Shown here: piece after piece, positions 1 to 4,371 of the stretch | How positions within the stretch are numbered: position 1 is the first letter of the stretch | Layout: each line of letters opens with the position of its first letter | Source of the DNA: Anaerolineales bacterium UBA6663 | Lineage (GTDB): Bacteria > Chloroflexota > Anaerolineae > Anaerolineales > UBA6663 | NCBI GenBank assembly: GCA_002455335.1 | Contig: DKKP01000399.1 | Coordinates: 1 to 8,349 of the forward strand | Direction: 5' to 3' | Length of the DNA stretch: 8,349 nucleotides | Position numbers and translations under genes: made by a program | Notes under the pieces: model-generated | Told to the model about the DNA's origin: nothing | The model's database searches: none | The model's input: the letters and a program-made list of their open reading frames with translations, nothing else

Positions 1-413
1 CCGGGCACGTTGTCGAGCCGCTCGGTGGCTGCGGCCTGGCCGCCCAGCGCCGCGCGCTCGATCACGAGCGTGTCGATGCCCTCGCGGGCCGTGTACAGCG
101 CGGCTGTCAGGCCGGCCGGCCCGCCGCCGACCACGATCAGGTCGTAGTGCCGGCGCGTTGCCGTGGTCTTCAGGCCGAGCTTCTCGGCCAACGCCGCGTT
201 CGACGGCTCGACCAGCACGCTGCCGTCGTCGAATTCGATCGTCGGGATGATGCGCTTGCCGCCGTTGACCGCGAGCACGTGTTGTTCGCCGGCCGGGTCT
301 TGCTCGATGTCAACCCAGTTGTAAGGGATCTGGTGTTCGCCCAGAAACTGCTTGCTGCGCCGACAATCCGGGCACCAGTATGCGCCGTAGATCGTAAGGT
401 TGGGGGTGGCCAT
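1..413 (-). CDS. Glutaredoxin domain fused to thioredoxin-reductase-like FAD oxidoreductase (5' part only)
   Basis: The first 137 codons are present; the frame is open to the left edge, so the C-terminus is missing. Residues 1-80 read as a glutaredoxin/thioredoxin-fold domain: a first strand, the redox motif WCPDC (C14, C17), and the cis-proline segment RIIPTIEF near residues 54-61. After a short linker, residues 89-137 start a Rossmann FAD fold with the dinucleotide motif VGGGPAG (95-101), then GGQ (124-126) and LDNVPG, which matches the thioredoxin reductase pattern GGQ...ENyPG. Known of the family: such flavoproteins pass electrons from NAD(P)H to a redox disulfide. By inference, the fused glutaredoxin domain would be the intramolecular acceptor. 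The flavoprotein CxxC, if any, is outside the window, so the reductase class is not proven. The start is set by AAGGAG five bases upstream. It is divergent from the AOR-family gene, with 135 bp between start codons. Probably cytoplasmic; no signal peptide is seen. Confidence 0.87.
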   Translation of the reverse strand, partial: MATPNLTIYGAYWCPDCRRSKQFLGEHQIPYNWVDIEQDPAGEQHVLAVNGGKRIIPTIEFDDGSVLVEPSNAALAEKLGLKTTATRRHYDLIVVGGGPAGLTAALYTAREGIDTLVIERAALGGQAAATERLDNVP

Positions 414-418
414 GCCTG

Positions 419-424
419 CTCCTT
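419..424 (-). promoter_or_regulatory. Ribosome binding site of the glutaredoxin-flavoprotein gene
   Basis: On the minus strand AAGGAG lies five bases before the ATG whose first base is 413. This near-perfect Shine-Dalgarno fixes the start, and the glutaredoxin fold begins immediately after it. I found no convincing -35/-10 pair for this gene in the rest of the divergent gap. Confidence 0.75.
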
Positions 425-492
425 GATTGCGGATCAGACGCAGTGTGGCAGACAATTCTTACGGCTGCAAGCGCGGGTCGCATTCCTGCTTC

Positions 493-521
493 GCGGATCG
501 ATCTCGTAGCGGCGGTACAAT
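493..521 (+). promoter_or_regulatory. Possible promoter of the AOR-family gene (weak)
   Basis: TACAAT at 516-521 differs by one base from the -10 consensus and lies 27 bp before the ATG at 549, which would give a 5' leader of about 20 bases ending in the strong ribosome site. At the correct distance upstream (493-498) there is only a poor -35 (GCGGAT), so this would need an activator or be weak. It is the best candidate in the divergent gap. Confidence 0.25.
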
Positions 522-533
522 CCACCCGGCCCA

Positions 534-540
534 GAGGAGG
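534..540 (+). promoter_or_regulatory. Ribosome binding site of the AOR-family gene
   Basis: GAGGAGG lies eight bases before the ATG at 549. It is a strong Shine-Dalgarno at the usual distance and decides the start of the 650-residue protein over later ATGs. Confidence 0.75.
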
Positions 541-548
541 CCCAGCGC

Positions 549-2501
549 ATGACGAATCGTTCGGTGCTTTATGAATTGATCGTGCAGCTCAACACAGGCC
601 AGTGGGGGGTGTCGGTGCCGCTCGACCAGTCGCTGATCGGGCCGATGGCCTATGGTTGGGATCGCTTTCAGAAGGACCCAGATTCGTTCGTCTTCGGCGG
701 CGGTCTGCTGGCCGGCAGCCCGCTCCCGGGCACGCGCCGCATGATCTTCAGCGCGTATTCGCCGCAGTGGGAGGATTTCTACGTCTCGGCGCTCGGTGGC
801 GCCATGCACGTCTTCCATCGCTTCGGCACCAATTTCGTCTGGCTGCGCGACCGCGCCCCGGTCGACTCGGTGCTGATCCTCAACCTGGTCAACCTCAACT
901 ACCATGTCCGGCTCGAGCCCATCAACCCAGACGAGATCTGGAAGGGCTACACCGATGCGAGCGGTCGCACCTGGGAGGGCTTCTACGCGCTGCAGCACCA
1001 CGTCTTCGACAAGTACAAGGGCGAATTCGAAGAGGATTGGGTGCGCGTGCTCGCGGTCGGCCCGGCGGCCCGCCACACCAAGGAAGGCGCGATCGGCTCG
1101 AACCCGGTTCGCAAGGGCGAGCTCAGCCACATCGACGACTGGGCCGGGCGGGGCGGTCTGGGCTCGCGTCTGCTCCAGCAGCATCGCATCGCGGCCGTCG
1201 TGTTCGGCGGCGACTTTGAAGACCCGGCGCTGAAAGAGGGCAAGGAGCTCGACCAGTACTTCGAGGGCCGCTTTGGCATGAAGGCCATCCAGGCCGACCT
1301 GATGCTCAGCGAGAAGTATCGCTACGTGCAGAAGTTCCAGACCGGCGGCACCTTCGGCGTCAACATGCACACCGCCGACGATCGGCTGTTGAGCTTCAAC
1401 TACGGTTCGATTTACGCCGAGGAGAAGGATCGACTCGACCAGCACGATCACTTCATCCTCGACCACTACCTCAAGCAGTTCAACGACGAGTCGATCAAGC
1501 CCAAGAATTTTGCGCACTGCGGTGAGCCGTGCGCCGTGGCCTGTAAGAAATTCGTGGGCGAGTACAAGAAGGACTATGAGCCCTACGCGGCGCTCGGGCC
1601 GCTGTGCGGCATCTTCGACCAGCGCGCGGCCGAGCGCCTGAACAAACGGGTCGACACCTACGGCTTCGACTCGATCCAGACCGGCGGCACGATCGCGTGG
1701 ATCATGGACCTGATCGCCAGCGGCCTGATCCCGGCCGCCGACTTCGGCTTGCCGGCCAGCGGGCCGAAGTTCGACTTCGCCAGCCGGCCCGAGCAGTTCG
1801 ACGTGGTGGCCGACTCGGCCCACAACGCCGACTTCGCGCTGGCTGTGCTCGACATGGTGCTCTTCAGCCCACAGGGTGCCGTTTTCCGGCGCGGTCTGCG
1901 CGCCGCGGCCAAGGCGCTCGACGAGCAGTACGGCATCAACGCGCTCGACCGCGCCGTCTTCACAGCCCACGGTGAGGAAGGCTGTATGGTGCCCAACCAG
2001 TACTGGACGCCCGGGATGTTCGCGCCCATGCCGCTCATGGGCAAATATTTCTCGTTTTACGAGAACGTGTTTATGCCGCCGTACGCACTCGGGCGCAAGA
2101 ACGTCGAGCGTTTTGTGTACGAGCTCTACTCCGAGAACACCGGCGCCTGTCGGTTCCATCGCAAGTGGACCGAGGACCTGATCGACGAGATCGTGGTCAG
2201 CCACTTCGACCTGCCTGGTCTCGACTACTGGGCCATGAATGTCGACCTGGCCAAGGGCATCCACGATCATCAATCGGTTCGAAGCGTGCCGTGGGAGAGC
2301 GCGCGCGTGGTCGATATCATCTTCGGCTTTCTCGAGAACTGGGAGCGCGACGGCCTCAGGGATCCCGAATTGCTGACCTGGCTCGAGCGCTTTCGCGAAG
2401 ACAGGCTCCGTGCGGGCCGCGATTTCTGGAACGAGATGTACGCCGGGATGTGTGCGGCGTTTGAGGAAGGCATCGCCGAACCGCAGCCCAAGAAAGCCTG
2501 A
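549..2501 (+). CDS. Aldehyde:ferredoxin oxidoreductase family protein (tungsten/molybdenum pterin, Fe-S), divergent
   Basis: This 650-residue protein has the length usual for tungsten-pterin aldehyde:ferredoxin oxidoreductases, which oxidise aldehydes to acids and reduce ferredoxin. The N-terminal domain (about 1-215) includes AGRGGLGSRL (199-208), equivalent to the family's GRGGLG motif. The C-terminal part (about 235-625) has a Cys cluster at C324, C328 and C332, followed by the family block ALGPLCGIFD (C353). It then has DSIQTGG (D374-G380), matching the first pterin motif, and ENTGAC (529-534), matching DxxGLC, where C534 should be the fourth cluster ligand. Deviations: the Cys spacing is C-x3-C-x3-C rather than C-x2-C-x3-C, the second pterin motif has E and A in place of D and L, and the usual N-terminal GRGL is replaced by LIGPMAYGW (24-32). 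Family membership is clear; substrate and metal cannot be read. No ferredoxin, electron-bifurcating subunit or pterin-synthesis gene is adjacent. Cytoplasmic. The start is supported by GAGGAGG at 534-540. Confidence 0.9.
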   Translation: MTNRSVLYELIVQLNTGQWGVSVPLDQSLIGPMAYGWDRFQKDPDSFVFGGGLLAGSPLPGTRRMIFSAYSPQWEDFYVSALGGAMHVFHRFGTNFVWLRDRAPVDSVLILNLVNLNYHVRLEPINPDEIWKGYTDASGRTWEGFYALQHHVFDKYKGEFEEDWVRVLAVGPAARHTKEGAIGSNPVRKGELSHIDDWAGRGGLGSRLLQQHRIAAVVFGGDFEDPALKEGKELDQYFEGRFGMKAIQADLMLSEKYRYVQKFQTGGTFGVNMHTADDRLLSFNYGSIYAEEKDRLDQHDHFILDHYLKQFNDESIKPKNFAHCGEPCAVACKKFVGEYKKDYEPYAALGPLCGIFDQRAAERLNKRVDTYGFDSIQTGGTIAWIMDLIASGLIPAADFGLPASGPKFDFASRPEQFDVVADSAHNADFALAVLDMVLFSPQGAVFRRGLRAAAKALDEQYGINALDRAVFTAHGEEGCMVPNQYWTPGMFAPMPLMGKYFSFYENVFMPPYALGRKNVERFVYELYSENTGACRFHRKWTEDLIDEIVVSHFDLPGLDYWAMNVDLAKGIHDHQSVRSVPWESARVVDIIFGFLENWERDGLRDPELLTWLERFREDRLRAGRDFWNEMYAGMCAAFEEGIAEPQPKKA

Positions 2502-2562
2502 ATCGGCTTCCAGGTGTGCGAGCCTGCGTTGCCGGTTGGTCAGCCAGCGCCCAGACTGGTAC

Positions 2563-2625
2563 ACAGATCACGCGGATATGCACCTGTGGCGCGGAGCAAT
2601 TCGTTGCGATATCCGTGGAATCCGT
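2563..2625. repeat. Imperfect inverted repeat downstream of the AOR-family gene
   Basis: The 17-base arms 2563-2579 and 2609-2625 are complementary at 13 of 17 positions, with a perfect core CGGATAT/ATATCCG and a 29-base loop. The right arm begins a short tandem, ATCCGTGGA followed by ATCCGTCGA (2611-2628). The sequence looks like a decayed copy of the dispersed intergenic ACACAGAT...GGAT/ATCC...ATCCGT repeats that I associate, from memory, with Chloroflexota-like genomes. It could act as a weak hairpin terminator for the AOR gene, but no T-run follows. The 2502-2719 gap otherwise holds only the promoter and operator listed separately. Confidence 0.45.
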
Positions 2626-2637
2626 CGAGACAAGTGC

Positions 2638-2666
2638 TTGACGCGATAGAACTTGTGTTCTAGTAT
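2638..2666 (+). promoter_or_regulatory. Sigma-70-type promoter of the DHFR-like gene
   Basis: TTGACG at 2638-2643 (5 of 6 to the -35 consensus) and TAGTAT at 2661-2666 (4 of 6 to the -10) are separated by exactly 17 bp. Transcription would begin near 2673, leaving a leader of about 45 bases before the ATG at 2720. It is the best promoter in the window, and its spacer is occupied by the palindrome at 2647-2662. Confidence 0.65.
2647..2662. promoter_or_regulatory. Palindromic operator, probable LexA (SOS) box
   Basis: TAGAAC-TTGT-GTTCTA is a perfect 6+4+6 palindrome. Its core, GAAC-N4-GTTC, has the form of the LexA/DinR box of Gram-positive-type bacteria (Bacillus CGAACrnryGTTCG-like sites). 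It starts three bases after the -35 hexamer and overlaps the first two bases of the -10, so a bound repressor would block RNA polymerase. The flanking bases are T-A instead of C-G, and the first loop base is T rather than a purine, so it is not a textbook Bacillus site. A different dimeric repressor (TetR or MarR type) cannot be excluded. No lexA gene is in the window. Confidence 0.6.
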
Positions 2667-2719
2667 CCAGTTCGTCATATTCCCTGGATGGTCAGTCCGG
2701 GGCACACATGGGACTTCAC

Positions 2720-3358
2720 ATGAGCAAAGTCTTCGTCAATATCGGCCTCAGCCTCGATGGATACATGGCACCCGAGGGCATGACCCTCGAGCATTGGGAT
2801 CAGCCCGACTACAAGAACTGGGCCGCAAAGTGGGGCGCGTTGATGGGCTGGATCCACGACCTCCAGTACTTTCGCGACAACCTCAAGCTCGGCCCAGGCG
2901 GCGAAACTGGCCCCGTCAACGATCTGCTCAAGCGGACCACGGAGCGTATCGGCGCCAATATCATGGGCAAGCGCATGTTCGAGGCCGGTGAACGCGGCTG
3001 GCCTGAGGAAGCGCCGTTTCACACCGACGTCTACGTCCTGACGCATGAGGCGCGTGAGCCCTGGGCGCGGCCGGGCGGCACCACATTCTTCTTCGTGACC
3101 GACGGGATCGAAAGCGCGCTCGCTCGGGCGCGTATTTCGGCCGGCTCCCGCGACATTCGCATCTCGGGCGGCGCCGATGTGATCCAGCAATACCTGAACG
3201 CCGGCTTGGTGGACGAGCTCGAGATCGCGCTGGCCCCGGTGCTCTTCGGCGGCGGTCGACGGCTGTTCGAGAACCTGAGCGACGACGTGCCCGGTTTCAA
3301 GATCGACAGCGTGTTCCCTTCAGCGCTCGCGACGCATCTGCGCTACGTGCGCGCGTGA
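2720..3358 (+). CDS. Dihydrofolate-reductase-like protein (RibD C-terminal domain family)
   Basis: This 212-residue protein has the motifs of the DHFR-like/RibD C-terminal reductase family. These are an opening strand with SLDGYMAPEG (11-20), an NADPH-fold segment RIGANIMGKRMFE (76-88), a VYVLTH strand (104-109), GGADVIQQYLNAGLVDE (150-166) and the PVLFGGGRRLF strand-loop (173-183). Family members reduce pterin- or pyrimidine-type substrates with NADPH. This group is mostly uncharacterised, and true folate reductase activity is not implied. I chose the ATG at 2720 because the family usually begins MSKVFVNIG; an in-frame ATG at 2708 would add four residues. Both have weak ribosome sites (GGGA six bases before 2720; GGGG five bases before 2708). 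It is the first gene after a promoter containing a LexA-like palindrome, and is followed after 79 bp by a VOC gene in the same direction. Soluble, no signal peptide. Confidence 0.85.
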   Translation: MSKVFVNIGLSLDGYMAPEGMTLEHWDQPDYKNWAAKWGALMGWIHDLQYFRDNLKLGPGGETGPVNDLLKRTTERIGANIMGKRMFEAGERGWPEEAPFHTDVYVLTHEAREPWARPGGTTFFFVTDGIESALARARISAGSRDIRISGGADVIQQYLNAGLVDELEIALAPVLFGGGRRLFENLSDDVPGFKIDSVFPSALATHLRYVRA

Positions 3359-3437
3359 CCTGGGCGGCTCGCGTCACAAATGACAATCACCTACTCACCG
3401 TGTGCCATGCCACGCTGAGACCGTCACAGGGGTTACG

Positions 3438-3827
3438 ATGCCGGAACAAACCTGGGCCAAAAGTATCTTTGCCGTTACGCTGTTTGTCGAAGACCTCGAC
3501 GCGACGAAAGCGTTTTACCAGAACGCCTTCGGATTGCCCATTCATTACGCGGACCCAAACTCGGCCGTGTTCAAGTTCGGCGACCTGCTGATCAACCTGT
3601 TGAAGATCAGCGAAGCCGATGAGTTGATCAACCCGGCGACGGTCGCGGCGCGCGGGGCGGGGAGCCGCTTCGTGCTTACGATCCCGGTCGAAGATGTGGA
3701 CGCCATGTGTGCGGAATTGGCGCGCCGTGGCGTGACTCTGTTGAATGGCCCGATGGATCGCCCTTGGGGCATCCGCACGGCATCGTTCATGGACCCGGCA
3801 GGTTACATCTGGGAGATCGCCAAATAG
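3438..3827 (+). CDS. VOC family (glyoxalase/bleomycin-resistance fold) protein 1
   Basis: This 129-residue single-domain protein has two beta-alpha-beta-beta-beta modules. The first is AVTLFVEDLDATKAFYQNAF (12-31) leading to FKFGDLLINL. The second is FVLTIPVEDVDAMCAELARR (78-97) ending in RTASFMDPAGYIWEI (113-127). The E in WEI is at the usual last metal-ligand position, but the first-strand position often occupied by His (HVxLxV) is Ala12, so metal binding and glyoxalase or dioxygenase activity are doubtful. A ligand-binding or sequestering role is possible, as in bleomycin-resistance proteins. The start at 3438 is chosen because AGGGG (3428-3432) lies five bases upstream and the fold begins at once; the in-frame ATG at 3402 has no ribosome site. 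It lies 79 bp after the DHFR-like gene with no clear promoter between, so co-transcription is plausible. Confidence 0.85.
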   Translation: MPEQTWAKSIFAVTLFVEDLDATKAFYQNAFGLPIHYADPNSAVFKFGDLLINLLKISEADELINPATVAARGAGSRFVLTIPVEDVDAMCAELARRGVTLLNGPMDRPWGIRTASFMDPAGYIWEIAK

Positions 3828-3865
3828 CCTGGTCCGGTGATCGCCCTTGCTCCCGGTGTGCGCGC

Positions 3866-3887
3866 CGACCTGACACCGACCAGGTCG
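3866..3887. repeat. Perfect 7-bp inverted repeat between the two VOC genes
   Basis: CGACCTG (3866-3872) and CAGGTCG (3881-3887) are exact reverse complements around an 8-base loop. A competing pairing exists, CGACC-A-GGTCG within 3878-3888, and GGTGT/ACACC arms overlap the left side. It could be an intercistronic RNA hairpin or an operator. It has no T-tract, so it is not a standard intrinsic terminator. A perfect TTGACA follows at 3890-3895 but has no usable -10. Confidence 0.4.
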
Positions 3888-3927
3888 TGTTGACAAATGG
3901 AGCTGGTTCTCGGAGGTACATCTCATC

Positions 3928-4296
3928 ATGAGTGCGGTCACTTCCGCGACGTTCGTCCTGTCGGTCAACGATCTCGACGTCTCGACGCGCTTCTACATCG
4001 AGAAGCTCGGCTTCCAGGAGACCCTGCGTGTCGAGGGCTGGTCGTTCTTGGAACGGGGCGCCTGTCAGCTGCGGCTCGGGCACTGCCCCGACGCACAACC
4101 GATGGCCCGCTGCCCCGATCACTCCTGGTTCGCGTATCTGCATGTGGACGATGCGGCAAGGCTGTATGCGGAGTGCGTGGCGCGCGGCGTCGCGATCTGG
4201 CACCCGCTCGCCGACAAGCCCTGGGGCGTGCGCGAGTTCGCGATCGTCACGCCCGACGGGCATCGGATCGTGTTTGGCGAGGAGCGTGGAGCGTGA
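3928..4296 (+). CDS. VOC family, bleomycin-resistance-protein-like protein 2
   Basis: This 122-residue protein has the VOC fold: first module ATFVLSVNDLDVSTRFYIEK (7-26), second module WFAYLHVDDAARLYAECVAR (67-86), then the stretch DKPWGVREFAIVTPDGHRIV (96-115). The PWG-x-REF-x-x-x-x-PDGHRI pattern is typical of the bleomycin-resistance/glyoxalase-like branch, whose dimers bind and sequester drugs such as bleomycin; the ligand here is unknown. First-strand His is absent, so catalysis is uncertain. GGAGG (3912-3916) lies 11 bases before the ATG, a rather long spacing. The end is odd: residues 118-122 (EERGA) and the first base of the stop codon come from the inverted-repeat element starting at 4277, so the native C-terminus may have been replaced. 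It shares fold, size and direction with the VOC gene 100 bp upstream, but the two are not recent duplicates judging by their sequences. Confidence 0.85.
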   Translation: MSAVTSATFVLSVNDLDVSTRFYIEKLGFQETLRVEGWSFLERGACQLRLGHCPDAQPMARCPDHSWFAYLHVDDAARLYAECVARGVAIWHPLADKPWGVREFAIVTPDGHRIVFGEERGA

Positions 4297-4369
4297 TGCG
4301 GAGAGCGTCGTGCGGGGTGCGAAAAGCGAGGCTCGCATAACGCTCCACGCTCCTCGCACCCCGCACGAC
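4277..4369. repeat. Compound inverted-repeat element at the convergent gene junction
   Basis: Two perfect inverted-repeat pairs interlock. A (4277-4294, GCGAGGAGCGTGGAGCGT) is the exact complement of A' (4340-4357), 18 bp. B (4307-4322, GTCGTGCGGGGTGCGA) is the exact complement of B' (4354-4369), 16 bp. A small palindrome, GCGAG-G-CTCGC, lies at 4326-4336. The order is A-B-A'-B', with A' and B' sharing four bases (4354-4357). Read in reverse complement, A'B' is one 30-base unit, B joined to A. The left side looks like pieces of the same unit in the opposite orientation, with a loose GGAGCGT heptad rhythm. The element overlaps the end of the second VOC gene and stops two bases short of the permease stop codon. 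It is probably a dispersed, palindromic intergenic repeat. Confidence 0.75.
4307..4369. terminator. Possible bidirectional hairpin terminator
   Basis: The 16-bp GC-rich stem B/B' with a 31-base loop sits between convergent genes: the VOC gene ends at 4296 and the ABC permease at 4372. A stem this strong in this place could stop transcription from both sides. No T-run follows on either strand, so intrinsic termination is not proven; RNA end protection is the alternative. Confidence 0.35.
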
Positions 4370-4371
4370 AC

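Noticed and set aside
147..509. A 120-codon plus-strand frame opposite the glutaredoxin-flavoprotein gene
   Set aside because: It is antisense to motifs WCPDC and GGGPAG, which are unambiguous on the minus strand.
2491..2506. Small hairpin AAGCC-TGAATC-GGCTT over the AOR stop codon as a terminator
   Set aside because: Only five base pairs and no following T-run; too weak to call.
459..2564. A 701-codon open frame on the minus strand covering the whole AOR gene
   Set aside because: It is antisense to a clear family protein, shows no recognisable domain, is rich in low-complexity V/E/D/R strings, and has no ribosome site. Long antisense frames are expected in GC-rich genes with biased third positions.
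2647..2662. Resemblance of the AGAAC...GTTCT palindrome to a steroid-hormone receptor element
   Set aside because: The surrounding genes are bacterial and the loop is four bases rather than three; a bacterial repressor site explains it.
3890..3895. Perfect TTGACA as the -35 of a promoter for the second VOC gene
   Set aside because: No -10-like hexamer lies 16-18 bp downstream; that place is the GGAGGT ribosome site. Kept only as a low-interest observation.
3387..4371. Two overlapping minus-strand frames (3387-3968 and 3787-4371) covering the VOC genes and the gap between them
   Set aside because: No domains and no ribosome sites; they lie opposite two clear VOC proteins and include repeat-derived sequence at the 4371 end.
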